Part shown: one piece after another, positions 8,218-16,255 of the stretch
Position numbering within the stretch: position 1 is the stretch's first letter
How the letters are laid out: each line of letters begins with the position of its first letter
DNA from: Laceyella putida
Lineage (GTDB): Bacteria; Bacillota; Bacilli; Thermoactinomycetales; Thermoactinomycetaceae
Assembly: GCF_042665195.1 (NCBI RefSeq)
Contig: NZ_JBHTBW010000002.1
Location: 1-58,326, forward strand
DNA: 58,326 nucleotides
Direction of reading: 5' to 3'
Translations under genes and position numbers: made by a program
Notes under the pieces: model-generated
Seen by the model: the letters and a program-made list of their open reading frames with translations, nothing else
Databases searched by the model: none
Told to the model about the DNA's origin: nothing

Positions 8218-9229
8218 GAACATTCGCCCCTTCCACCCGTACACCCCGTTCGTTAAGGAATTGAACGGCTTTCTTTGTTTCTTCTTCACTGCCTTGAAGA
8301 TGCACGATCAGTTTGCCATAAAGCTGGTTTTTCAATTGCGTCACATTGCCGGACAAAATGTTCGGGTATACATCAAACTGCTTGCTGACCAAAGCGAGCG
8401 CGGGTTCACCGGAGGCGGTTCCGACAAACGACAAAGTCACGATCGGCCCCGTTTTCTTTGATTCTTCGACCAAGCTTTGCGACAAGGGTTGATGGAACAG
8501 GCTGTTGACAAACTTTTTGGTCGTTTCGTGTTGCGGAGCCGAAAACACTTGCAACAAGTCACCCGTTTCAACAATCTCCCCGTTTTCCATCACGGCGACC
8601 CGATCACAAATCCGCTGGATCACGTTCATCTCATGGGTGATCAATAGAATGGTGATCCCCAGTTCTTCATTAATCTTTAACAGCAGTTGCAGAATCGCTT
8701 CTGTCGTTTCAGGGTCCAGCGCGCTGGTGGCCTCATCACTCAAGAGCACTTCCGGTTCGTGTGCCAGCGTCCGGGCAATGGCGACACGTTGTTTTTGTCC
8801 TCCAGATAATTGGGAAGGGTACGAATCGTGTTTATCCTGCAAACCGACAATGGACAAGTATTTTTCGACCCGTTGATGGATTTCACTTTTGGGAACGCCG
8901 GACAGCCGCAGAGGAATCGCGATATTCTCATAAACGGTGGCCGTCTTTAACAGATGAAATCCCTGAAAGATCATCCCAATCTTTTTCCTCATTTCCTTCA
9001 ATTTCCCAGAAGGCAGGCTGGTTAATTCCACACCGTTCACCGTAACAGTACCGTCCGTTGGTCGTTCGAGCAGGTTCACACAGCGGATGAGCGTGCTTTT
9101 TCCCGCACCGCTGTAACCGATCACTCCGAAAATCTCCCCCTTTTTCACATGGAGAGAAACGTCTTTCAACGCAGTAACTTCCTTTTTTTGCGTGAAAAAT
9201 GTTTTGGATACGTTCGACAGTTGAATCAC
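8189..9229 (-). CDS. metN: Methionine ABC transporter ATPase MetN
   Basis: A 346-residue ABC ATPase. Walker A GYSGAGKST, signature LSGGQKQRVAIA, and a Walker B region in which the family's LLCDEATSALDP appears as LLSDEATSALDP. The H-loop is ITHEMNV. A C-terminal NIL domain (about residues 265-346) is present, the part that binds methionine and mediates transinhibition in MetN. It overlaps metI downstream and follows metQ after 31 bases. The start ATG is at 9229. Confidence 0.93.
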   Translation of the reverse strand: MIQLSNVSKTFFTQKKEVTALKDVSLHVKKGEIFGVIGYSGAGKSTLIRCVNLLERPTDGTVTVNGVELTSLPSGKLKEMRKKIGMIFQGFHLLKTATVYENIAIPLRLSGVPKSEIHQRVEKYLSIVGLQDKHDSYPSQLSGGQKQRVAIARTLAHEPEVLLSDEATSALDPETTEAILQLLLKINEELGITILLITHEMNVIQRICDRVAVMENGEIVETGDLLQVFSAPQHETTKKFVNSLFHQPLSQSLVEESKKTGPIVTLSFVGTASGEPALALVSKQFDVYPNILSGNVTQLKNQLYGKLIVHLQGSEEETKKAVQFLNERGVRVEGANVHVFENQPIS

Positions 9230-9260
9230 GCTCTTCCCTCCCCGTCTTTTGCGCGAGTCC

Positions 9261-10079
9261 TCACCATGACGGAATCACGGACCCCTTGAATTCCTTTTCG
9301 ATAAATGCTTTCACTTCAGCGGAACGATAAGCTTTTTCCAGTTTCTTTAGGACCGGGTCATTTTTGTTCTCCGTACGGACAGCGATCAAATTCACATGCG
9401 GCGAATCTTTGCCTTCCATAAAAATGGCGTCTCGGGTGGGCACAAAACCATGCTCAATCGCAAAGTTCGTATTGATCGCGGCCGCTGTCAGTTCACCCAG
9501 CTGACGCGGAATTTGAGATGCTTCCAGTTCCACAAATTGCACATTTTTCTTGTTTTCCGCAATATCCTTTACCGTCAAATGGTGGCCCGTGCCTGGTTTC
9601 AGCTTAATGACTCCCGCTTTTTCAAATAATTTCAGCGCCCTTTCCCCGTTCACGGGATCATTGGGAATCCCCAGCTTCGCTCCATTGGCTATCGCTTTGA
9701 GATCCTTAATCTTGTTCGAATAGATCCCCATCGGGAACGTAACAGTATGAATCACATCAACAAGATCAAGATTGCGGTCTTTTTTAAACTGTTCAAGATA
9801 GGGAACCGTTTGGAAACTGTTGGCGTCAATCTCTTTTTCTGCCAGCGCCACGTTAGGCATGACATAGTCGTTAAACACTTTGATTTCTATATCCAGACCC
9901 TCTTTCTTGGCCACTTCTTTCACTTGTTCCATAATTTCCTCATGTGGTCCCGCGGTGACCCCCACGACCAGTTTGTTATCACTCAGCTTTTTTGTCTCTC
10001 CGCCTGATTGGCCACTGCACGCTACCATGATAGATGAAAGTGTGAGCGTGACAGACAGCAACCATCCCCATTTTTTCAT
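9261..10079 (-). CDS. metQ: Methionine-binding lipoprotein MetQ
   Basis: A 272-residue solute-binding protein of the NlpA/MetQ family. A lipoprotein signal peptide ends in the lipobox MVAC, with Cys about 21 residues from the start. The mature protein shows VVGVTAGPHEEIMEQVKEVA and the DANSFQTVPYLEQFKK motif typical of methionine-binding NlpA proteins. The ATG at 10079 has AGGGGGAT upstream. The frame can be read further upstream, but there is no signal there. It is the first gene of metQNI, directly behind an S-box with its own terminator. Confidence 0.93.
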   Translation of the reverse strand: MKKWGWLLSVTLTLSSIMVACSGQSGGETKKLSDNKLVVGVTAGPHEEIMEQVKEVAKKEGLDIEIKVFNDYVMPNVALAEKEIDANSFQTVPYLEQFKKDRNLDLVDVIHTVTFPMGIYSNKIKDLKAIANGAKLGIPNDPVNGERALKLFEKAGVIKLKPGTGHHLTVKDIAENKKNVQFVELEASQIPRQLGELTAAAINTNFAIEHGFVPTRDAIFMEGKDSPHVNLIAVRTENKNDPVLKKLEKAYRSAEVKAFIEKEFKGSVIPSW

Positions 10080-10159
10080 ACCGTGAATCCCCCTTGTCTT
10101 TTTGTTCTCCCGTTCTGTTCGTTTCAAAACAATCTGTTCTGCCACCCCTCCTTTCTATT

Positions 10160-10322
10160 AAAAAAGCCCCTCTGAAAGGTTCAGAGAGGCGTTTACGATC
10201 GTAACTCCTTCTCTCTTATCTTTCAAAACATTGCGTTTTGCAGGAATTAGCACCTATTCGCGTCCTATGCGTTTGGTTGCCGGGTTTCATCGGGCCAGTC
10301 CCTCCACCTCTCTGGATAAGAG
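10160..10322 (-). ncRNA. S-box (SAM-I) riboswitch with terminator
   Basis: On the minus strand the leader shows CTTATCCAGAGAGGTGGAGG, then GGGACTGGCCC and GATGAAACCCGGCAACC, the diagnostic core of the SAM-I aptamer. A hairpin at 10167-10190 followed by TTTTTT is the expression-platform terminator. SAM binding is expected to stop transcription before metQNI. This is a cis-regulatory RNA. Confidence 0.95.
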
Positions 10323-10441
10323 AATCCAAATTTATTTCATTGTATTCTTATAGAATTATTCGAATTATAACCATCGGCGGACTCACCGTCAAGCATAAAA
10401 CGCATAAAACCATGGACATTAAAAAGAAAACCCGATAATGA

Positions 10442-10603
10442 GCTGGTTCTTATGTGGTCGAAGTGGATCAAACAGACGCCGATTTAAGCACATCTGAAAA
10501 AACGGACCAACGATTGGTTGACGATCAATATGAGTTCGCTTATGTGGGCCCATTTGAGCAAAGCATCCAAGTCCCCAATGATGTGAAACTTAGTTGCTGT
10601 TGA
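10442..10603 (+). pseudogene. Orphan reading frame of 53 codons, probable gene relic
   Basis: After a stop at 10439 the frame reads SYVVEVDQTDADLSTSEKTD and ends NDVKLSCC. It has no start codon with a ribosome binding site, but the composition looks coding and a strong terminator (10642-10676) follows. I do not recognise the family. It is probably the 3' part of a lost gene. The 10323-10870 region holds nothing else except this frame, the terminator and the palindrome at 10826. Confidence 0.35.
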
Positions 10604-10641
10604 TGTGAAGTAGCAATTCCATCAACCGATGGTTCATGAAC

Positions 10642-10676
10642 AACCCCAGTCGATCAGGCTGGGTTTATTTTTTTCT
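10642..10676 (+). terminator. Rho-independent terminator
   Basis: The stem CCCAG/CTGGG, extended by AA/TT, is followed by TTTATTTTTTT. It lies downstream of the orphan frame at 10442-10603 and before the aminotransferase promoter region. Confidence 0.7.
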
Positions 10677-10825
10677 GGCACGCCCATCATCCATCATCTT
10701 CCACAAGTCAGGAATCCGGGCAATTTAAATGGATTCACGCAATAATCCCCGATATTCCGTCTTCCAGTTGCGCCCAAGAACGATAAATAGGCTCAACCGT
10801 GTTCGACAAATAGCAATTCTTGCGC

Positions 10826-10849
10826 ATAATGGAGTATATACTCCATTAT
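10826..10849. promoter_or_regulatory. Perfect 24-bp palindrome upstream of aminotransferase
   Basis: ATAATGGAGTAT is followed directly by its reverse complement, 21 bp before the aminotransferase ATG. It fits an operator bound by a symmetric dimer. The RpiR-type regulator encoded two genes on is the natural candidate (inference). Confidence 0.7.
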
Positions 10850-10870
10850 TTTAAAATTACGGAGTGAATA

Positions 10871-12262
10871 ATGACGAACGAGGTGGCCATAATGGAAACA
10901 CGCGCTTCATTTCTCCATGACACGACACGTTCCGCCCAGATTTATAAAGAAGCGGCCCGTTGGATACCCGGAGGGGTGACAGCCAATATCAAATATTTCG
11001 AACCGTACCCGATTGTGATGGAATCAGCCAAGGGTCCTTATCTTCATGATGTTGACGGCAATCAGTATGTTGATTACAACTTATGTTATGGAGCGCTCAT
11101 TTTGGGGCACGGTCATCCGGCACTCAGTTCCGCGCTTCAACAACAGCTTTCGCAGATCGGCACGGCGATTTTCGGAACGCCCCACAAGTTGGAAACAGAG
11201 ATGGCTCGAAAATTGGCCGATTTATATCCGAGCATCGAACAAGTCCGTTTCACCAATTCGGGATTGGAAGCCACCTTGTTGGCGATTCGTTTGGCCACCG
11301 CATGGACCGGAAGAACAAAGCTGGCGAAATTTGAAGGGCATTACCATGGGAGTTATGATCAAGTGTTGATCAGTGTGAATCCCCACAGAAGGGATCTTGC
11401 ACATCCCCCTTCCCCGACTGCCGATTCAAACGGCTTGCCTGATTATTACGCGGAAAACACCGTGGTGCTTCCATTTAACGATTTGGACCAAACCGCAGAC
11501 ATCCTGAAAAAGCACCGCCACGAAATCGCCGCCGTGATCATGGAGCCGATACAAGGAGGATTTATTCCACCTGATCCAGCCTTTTTGCGAGGTTTAAGGG
11601 AGTTGACGCGCGAGTATGGCATGGTGCTGATTTTTGATGAGGTGAAAACAGGATTTCGCATCGGCCTATCAGGAGCACAAGGTCGGTATGAGGTGATTCC
11701 CGATTTGACCGCCCTGGGGAAAGTGTTGGGCGGCGGCTTCCCCGTCGGCGCCGTGGGCGGCAAAAAAGAAATCATGGAATTGTGTTCACCCGCGGGAAGA
11801 ACCGACATTTTAACAACCGATTCGCAACCGGCCGCTCACGAACATACTACGCCGTTGTTTCACAGCGGCACCTATAATGGGCATCCACTCATTCTTGCCG
11901 CGGGATTGGCCACCATTGAAACTCTTCAAACAGGTGGGGCTTATCAGCAACTGGAGGAAAGCGCAATGAAACTGCGCACGGGGATCGAGCAACTGTTGAA
12001 TGTTCATGGGATCGTGTCACAAACAGTGGGGGTGGGAAGTATCTTCAATCTTGTGCTTAAGGAGGGCTCTGTGCGGCAAATCCAAGATGTGTTGGAATCA
12101 GATCTGTCCTTGCGCAAAAAATTGGATATGCATATAGTAAGCCACGGAATTTTCATTAAACCGCTTAACCGTTTCTCGATCTCATTGGTTCATACCTCCA
12201 AGGTAATCGATGAAACGCTTGAACGGTTTGAACATGGAGTCAAAAGACTGGTTCGAAAGTAG
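10871..12262 (+). CDS. Class III aminotransferase, glutamate-1-semialdehyde-aminomutase-like
   Basis: A 463-residue PLP enzyme of fold type I, class III. The PLP lysine is expected at K284 in LTALGKVLGGGFPVGAVGG. The Asp that holds the pyridine nitrogen is in LIFDEVKTGFR, and EGHYHGSYD is also typical. It resembles glutamate-1-semialdehyde 2,1-aminomutase. The isolated position next to an RpiR regulator and the absence of hem genes suggest a separate catabolic aminotransferase, with substrate unknown. ATG 10871 has GGAG six bases upstream. The regulator follows after two bases. Confidence 0.8.
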   Translation: MTNEVAIMETRASFLHDTTRSAQIYKEAARWIPGGVTANIKYFEPYPIVMESAKGPYLHDVDGNQYVDYNLCYGALILGHGHPALSSALQQQLSQIGTAIFGTPHKLETEMARKLADLYPSIEQVRFTNSGLEATLLAIRLATAWTGRTKLAKFEGHYHGSYDQVLISVNPHRRDLAHPPSPTADSNGLPDYYAENTVVLPFNDLDQTADILKKHRHEIAAVIMEPIQGGFIPPDPAFLRGLRELTREYGMVLIFDEVKTGFRIGLSGAQGRYEVIPDLTALGKVLGGGFPVGAVGGKKEIMELCSPAGRTDILTTDSQPAAHEHTTPLFHSGTYNGHPLILAAGLATIETLQTGGAYQQLEESAMKLRTGIEQLLNVHGIVSQTVGVGSIFNLVLKEGSVRQIQDVLESDLSLRKKLDMHIVSHGIFIKPLNRFSISLVHTSKVIDETLERFEHGVKRLVRK

Positions 12263-12264
12263 GG

Positions 12265-13146
12265 ATGCCTATGCCTGAGCAGAATGATATATTTCGGAAA
12301 ATCCGCGAAAACAGTAGCAGGATGAGTAAAGCGCAACGGCAAATCGCCGACTACATCGAAGCCCATCCTGATACCGTGCCCTTTTTGACGACTGCGAAAT
12401 TGGCGGAACACGTGGGGGTAGGCGAAGCGACCGTCATTCGTTTCGCGACCTTCCTCGGTTTTTCGGGATTCACTGAAATGCAACATAGCTTGCAAGAACA
12501 GCTCCGCAAACGGGTGACAACGGTCGAACGATTGGATTTAGCCAAAGAGCGGTACCCGGAAGAGCAACGAATCGCTTATGAAGTACTGATGGATGACATA
12601 TCCAACTTAAAACAAACCATCCAAATGTTGAACGCGGAAATGTTTGGCCAAGCCGCAGAAAAAATCCATCAGGCCCCGTCAATTACCATCGTTGCTTTGC
12701 GAAGCTCCCATTCCTTGGGCTTTTTTCTGGCCTTTTATCTGCAAATACTTAAGAAGAGCGCTAACTTGATCACCGACTCCGATGCGATGTATGAAAAGCT
12801 TTCCACCCTTCGCCCGGAGGATCTGGTCATTGGGATCAGCTTTTCCCGTTATACATCGCGAACGATTGAAGCCCTGCAATATGCGCGGAAACGAGGGGTT
12901 CAGACGTTGGCCATCACCGATGCCCATAGCTCACCTTTGGCTGGTGTGTCTGATTGTTATCTCATCGCCGCCAGCGGTCTCCCTTCTTTCCTTGACTCTT
13001 TTGTGGCCCCTCTCAGCCTGATCAATGCATTGTTGACAGCCGTGGCCAGGATGAATGAACAAGAAGTCACCCCGCACTTACAAAACATGGAGCAATTGTG
13101 GGAAAATGAAGGAATTTACTACTCCCCAACAACGAAAAAGCGATGA
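12265..13146 (+). CDS. RpiR/MurR-family regulator with SIS domain
   Basis: A 293-residue protein with an N-terminal HTH_6 domain (SKAQRQIADYIEAHPD, then KLAEHVGVGEATVIRFATFLGFSGF) and a C-terminal SIS sugar-phosphate-binding domain (about residues 130-270; VIGISFSRYTSRTIEAL, TLAITDAHSSPLA). Such proteins sense phosphorylated sugars or amino sugars. The gene begins two bases after the aminotransferase and is surely cotranscribed. It may bind the 24-bp palindrome upstream of the operon. An alternative ATG lies six bases downstream. Confidence 0.88.
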   Translation: MPMPEQNDIFRKIRENSSRMSKAQRQIADYIEAHPDTVPFLTTAKLAEHVGVGEATVIRFATFLGFSGFTEMQHSLQEQLRKRVTTVERLDLAKERYPEEQRIAYEVLMDDISNLKQTIQMLNAEMFGQAAEKIHQAPSITIVALRSSHSLGFFLAFYLQILKKSANLITDSDAMYEKLSTLRPEDLVIGISFSRYTSRTIEALQYARKRGVQTLAITDAHSSPLAGVSDCYLIAASGLPSFLDSFVAPLSLINALLTAVARMNEQEVTPHLQNMEQLWENEGIYYSPTTKKR

Positions 13147-13183
13147 GGGGGTGCGCCCCCAAAGACAGTCCCATCCGTCAGCT

Positions 13184-13543
13184 TCAGCTTGCCGGTTCTT
13201 TCTGTGCCCGGCCCGTTCGCAACAAATAGACATGTTGAAAATGCTCGGTTACCGTCAGCAACCAAGCTGTCAAAAAACTGCCAAACCAATGGGTTACCGC
13301 ACCCGGCAAAACGAGGCCACTCGCATAGACAAGCAATGAAGCGGCCAAAAAATCCAACGCGTTGCTGATCCACAGCCGTCCCCGTTTTAAAAAGGCGACT
13401 TCCATCAAGTGCCCCACCAAGGCCAACACTAGCCCGACCATGATCGGTTGAATCAAATTGGGGTAGTAGATATCTTCAAGAAAAAAATCGGCCAAGATCA
13501 CCGCAATGGGGCAAATCACGATCTTCAGCCATAATCCCGTCAT
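13184..13543 (-). CDS. Small four-helix membrane protein, DUF2512-like
   Basis: A 119-residue hydrophobic protein with four predicted membrane helices. The pattern ICPIAVILADFF, QPIMVGLVLALVGHLMEV and ALDFLAASLLVYASG fits the DUF2512 (YndM) group of Bacillales membrane proteins, whose function is unknown. It is convergent with the RpiR gene, 37 bases away. GGAGGAAAC lies upstream of the ATG on the coding strand. Confidence 0.65.
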   Translation of the reverse strand: MTGLWLKIVICPIAVILADFFLEDIYYPNLIQPIMVGLVLALVGHLMEVAFLKRGRLWISNALDFLAASLLVYASGLVLPGAVTHWFGSFLTAWLLTVTEHFQHVYLLRTGRAQKEPAS

Positions 13544-13589
13544 CCCGTTTCCTCCTTCTCAGCGAATTTATGCTACTTCACAGGTTGAG

Positions 13590-13620
13590 GAAAACCCCTG
13601 TCCCACGGACAGAGGTTTTC
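13590..13620 (-). terminator. Hairpin, probable terminator of the small gene at 13653
   Basis: GAAAACC..CTGTCC and GGACAG..GGTTTTC form a long stem with a short loop. It follows the stop of the 54-residue gene on the minus strand. The T tract is weak. Confidence 0.5.
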
Positions 13621-13652
13621 ACCCATTTCACTTTCTCCATAACAATGGGTTA

Positions 13653-13817
13653 TTATTCTTTTTTCTCATCCGGAAGAACCGTCCTGTCCGGATGCAGATT
13701 GTAAGCTTCTTGGATGCCTGCCGTCACATGCGTGCCGGGGTCATGCTTCGCCGGATAATTGGCCAACTCACCGTCAGTCCACTCTTCTCTGGGATTCGAT
13801 TCCCATTCTCTCTTCAT
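13653..13817 (-). CDS. 54-residue acidic protein, DUF3905-like
   Basis: A short gene reading MKREWESNPREEWTDGELA and continuing with NYPAKHDPGTHVTAGIQEAY. AAAGGGGTG lies eight bases before the ATG. Composition and the PGTHVTAGIQEAYNLHPDRT segment recall the small DUF3905 family of spore-forming Firmicutes. The assignment is from memory of that family and is moderate. There is no membrane segment. It is transcribed away from the HAD phosphatase, with a hairpin just after its stop. Confidence 0.6.
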   Translation of the reverse strand: MKREWESNPREEWTDGELANYPAKHDPGTHVTAGIQEAYNLHPDRTVLPDEKKE

Positions 13818-14052
13818 CCAAACACCCCTTTCTATTACGTATTCTTATCTTCTTAATCGACCTTATTCATGATGCAAGATGTCTCATTAATCTGTTACTT
13901 TAGGGCTGTTGGGTCCAGGCATGGCGCACCCATACCAACTCCCAGGCTTACGTCAGCAGATATGCCAAGCACATTTGATATGGCACATGTTTCCCTTTCG
14001 TGGGATGATAGAAAGGGAGCGATCACCTTCGTTTTCAGAAAGGAGCAAACGG

Positions 14053-14859
14053 ATGAATCAACCACACTTGATCGTCATTGACTTGGATGGAACCACCTTG
14101 AAAGGGGACAAAACCATCTCCGCAAGGACCAAGCAAACGCTGAAACGCGCGATGGACGCAGGCCATAAAGTATGTATCGCCACAGGCCGACCTTACCAAC
14201 TGAGCAAAGAATATTATGAAGAACTGAACCTTGATACGCCGCTGATTAATTTTAACGGGGCTTTTGTGCACCACCCGCGCGATCCCCACTTCGGTTCGTA
14301 TCACTCCCCCCTGCCTTTGCCCACCGTCAAACAAGTGATTGCCACATGTGAAGCATTCCATGTGCGCCATATCATGGTGGAAGTGTTGGACAATGTATAT
14401 ATCCGTGAACAAGATGGCATATTGGAGAATTCTTTTATCGCTTCGGAACGCTTTGTCCATAAAGGCGACTTGCATCAGATGTTGAATGAGGAACCCACCT
14501 CCATTTTGATACAACCGCAGGACGAAAATTTAGATGAACTGTTTGCCCATTTGCAGAATGCGCATGCAGAAGTGATCGAACAACGCAAATGGGGGGCGCC
14601 TTGGAATATCATCGAAATTGTCCGTCATGGCATCAATAAATGGATCGGTGTGCAGAGAATCGCCGCTTATTATGGCATCCCCCAGGAACGCATCTTCGCG
14701 TTTGGCGACGAAGACAACGACCTGGAAATGATCCAACATGCGGGACGAGGCATCGCCATGGGCAACGCCATTGCATCCTTAAAAGAAGTGGCCGACTCGG
14801 TCACCACCAGCAACGATGAAGACGGAATCGCCGTGTATCTGGAAAACGTGTTGTTGTGA
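14053..14859 (+). CDS. Cof-type HAD-superfamily phosphatase
   Basis: A 268-residue HAD hydrolase of the Cof/YkrA type with a C2B cap. Motif I is VIDLDGTTL (nucleophile and acid/base Asp), motif II CIATGRP, motif III Lys near GINKWIGV, and motif IV FGDEDNDLEM. These enzymes remove phosphate from sugar phosphates or flavin precursors in the cytoplasm. The exact substrate cannot be told. GAAAGGAG precedes ATG 14053. A longer upstream frame has no ribosome binding site. The terminator at 14876-14903 closes the unit. The gap 13818-14052 shows no gene. Confidence 0.88.
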   Translation: MNQPHLIVIDLDGTTLKGDKTISARTKQTLKRAMDAGHKVCIATGRPYQLSKEYYEELNLDTPLINFNGAFVHHPRDPHFGSYHSPLPLPTVKQVIATCEAFHVRHIMVEVLDNVYIREQDGILENSFIASERFVHKGDLHQMLNEEPTSILIQPQDENLDELFAHLQNAHAEVIEQRKWGAPWNIIEIVRHGINKWIGVQRIAAYYGIPQERIFAFGDEDNDLEMIQHAGRGIAMGNAIASLKEVADSVTTSNDEDGIAVYLENVLL

Positions 14860-14875
14860 TGGAAAATGAAAAGAG

Positions 14876-14903
14876 ACTTGGGCATGGAAGCCCAAGCCTT
14901 TTT
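14876..14903 (+). terminator. Terminator of the HAD phosphatase gene
   Basis: ACTTGGGC / GCCCAAG stem with loop ATGGAA, followed by CTTTTTCGTTTT. Confidence 0.8.
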
Positions 14904-14961
14904 CGTTTTAACACTTTTAGCCGCGTCCTCAAGATCACGAGGACAGGCCCGCGGCGGAGTT

Positions 14962-15068
14962 CGACGACGGAGCAACTTCTATAAGGCGACCAAGGAACGC
15001 AGACTCAAAAATTGACTCCGAGGCCACTTTGTCAGCAAGCTCAGAGAGGGAAACCTCTCTTTTTTTTA
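14962..15068 (+). repeat. Repeat copy A: structured intergenic element ending in a terminator
   Basis: This stretch shares a block with 17520-17605 on the opposite strand. Both have GGAGC-ACTTC, then GCGACCAAGGAACG, then CACTTTGT and GCAAGCTCA. In both copies the block runs into a hairpin with a T tract (here AGAGAGG/CCTCTCT then TTTTTTT, 15045-15067). No start codon or convincing protein is present. A small RNA or an attenuator-like leader are possible. The 14904-15325 gap otherwise holds only the LexA-like promoter. Confidence 0.55.
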
Positions 15069-15172
15069 TTGTAGAGAATTCAACATGATCGTTATCGGCT
15101 CAAATGACCATCGGGTAGATCCGGGATAACTCGGAATAACTATAAAGATGGATATGGTTCTAGCATAATTCG

Positions 15173-15186
15173 CGAACATATGTTTT
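15173..15186. promoter_or_regulatory. LexA/DinR-like box overlapping a -10 element
   Basis: CGAACATATGTTTT matches the Gram-positive LexA consensus CGAACRNRYGTTYC at 13 of 14 positions. A TATAAT (15186-15191) overlaps its right end, so LexA binding would block the promoter. The -35 is poor. The box is about 140 bp before the DinB-like gene. Confidence 0.65.
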
Positions 15187-15325
15187 ATAATATAGGAAGC
15201 GACCGCATTGTAAAAGCAGCATGCTCTGTTCGGCATTGCATCCATTCGAGCAACTATGCCACAGAAACAGCAGGTCGCATAATGTAAAACCGAATCCAAT
15301 CTGTGAAAAACGGGGGAATGGAATA

Positions 15326-15829
15326 ATGTATACCACCATCGCGGAATTTATCGAGGAGTGGAGCCAAGAAGCGGCCTCTACTCAGAAAGTGCTGGACACT
15401 TTGACGGATACGTCTCTCCAACAACAAGTTTCGCCTAATAGTCGCACGTTGGGGGAAATTGCATGGCACATCATAACCAGTACACCTCAATTTCTTTCCC
15501 ACTTCGGAATTACCATTGACACGGTGAAAGACTCAGCCACTGTTCCATCCTCAGCCAAGGAAATCGCTGAGAACTTTCGAAAAATAAGTGCCGACGCAAC
15601 GGAATCAGTGAAGCGGCAGTGGACAGATGAATCCTTAAAGCAAGTTCAGAATGCATTTGGTAGGAATTTGCCGAATGCTGCCATACTTTCACTGCTCATC
15701 AAGCATATCATTCATCACCGTGGACAAATGACGGTTCTCATGCGTCAAGCTGGGCTAAAGGTTCCTGGAGTTTATGGTCCTGCAAAAGAAGAATGGAGTC
15801 AGATGGGAATGGAAGCTCCCACGATTTAA
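15326..15829 (+). CDS. DinB/YfiT-superfamily protein
   Basis: A 167-residue four-helix-bundle protein of the DinB superfamily. Metal-site histidines are expected in EIAWHI (first His) and IKHIIHHRGQM (His pair). Family members are thiol transferases or metal-dependent hydrolases, and the founding dinB gene of Bacillus is SOS-induced. That fits the LexA-like box upstream. GGGGGAATGG precedes ATG 15326. A longer upstream frame has no ribosome binding site. Confidence 0.82.
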   Translation: MYTTIAEFIEEWSQEAASTQKVLDTLTDTSLQQQVSPNSRTLGEIAWHIITSTPQFLSHFGITIDTVKDSATVPSSAKEIAENFRKISADATESVKRQWTDESLKQVQNAFGRNLPNAAILSLLIKHIIHHRGQMTVLMRQAGLKVPGVYGPAKEEWSQMGMEAPTI

Positions 15830-15985
15830 TAATATAACGTGTCGTTTTCCGAGTAGCGTATCGAGTCGAAGGGGGTGACTGCCCCCCCGTCCTCCCACAC
15901 CACCCCATCCAAAAGCGCACTTGACAGATCGGTTTAATTCGATTAATCTGTAACACAAATATTGATGGCTGATCGGAACACCGAA

Positions 15986-16030
15986 GGCCCCCATCACCTG
16001 CGGAAAACCGAAGGGATTGGGGCCTTTTTT
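15986..16030 (+). terminator. Terminator downstream of the DinB-like gene
   Basis: GGCCCC / GGGGCC stem with a long loop, followed by TTTTTT. The 15830-16255 gap holds this terminator, a G5/C7 hairpin near 15870, and otherwise nothing I can identify. The last 225 bases form the untranslated leader of the threonine synthase gene. Confidence 0.65.
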
Positions 16031-16255
16031 AACGGCTCCATGGCACGAAGCCGCTTTTATCCACTTCATGGATCAAACGGCACAGGTCAGCCCATCCTGC
16101 CTGAATCCAACGTCATTCACTTTATTTTCATAAATGAATACATCTGCAAAAGAAGGATTGGTCCAGGGTGTCGTTTGAGCGCCACCTCGATGGTTCCGGT
16201 TTGTCTTTTATTGATGTATTCCGCTTCAATGAAGGAACAAAATGGAGGCGATCTG

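Noticed and set aside
10871..12262. hemL (glutamate-1-semialdehyde aminomutase) as firm gene name
   Set aside because: Motifs are shared across class III aminotransferases, and the RpiR neighbour and lack of hem genes argue against a heme role.
15840..15930. Possible group II intron or IS scar (GTATCGAGTCGAAG, G5/C7 hairpin, then GTCCTCCCACACCACCCC)
   Set aside because: Resembles sequence seen near intron-encoded reverse transcriptase genes, but no domain V hairpin or reverse transcriptase frame could be found, so it is not called.
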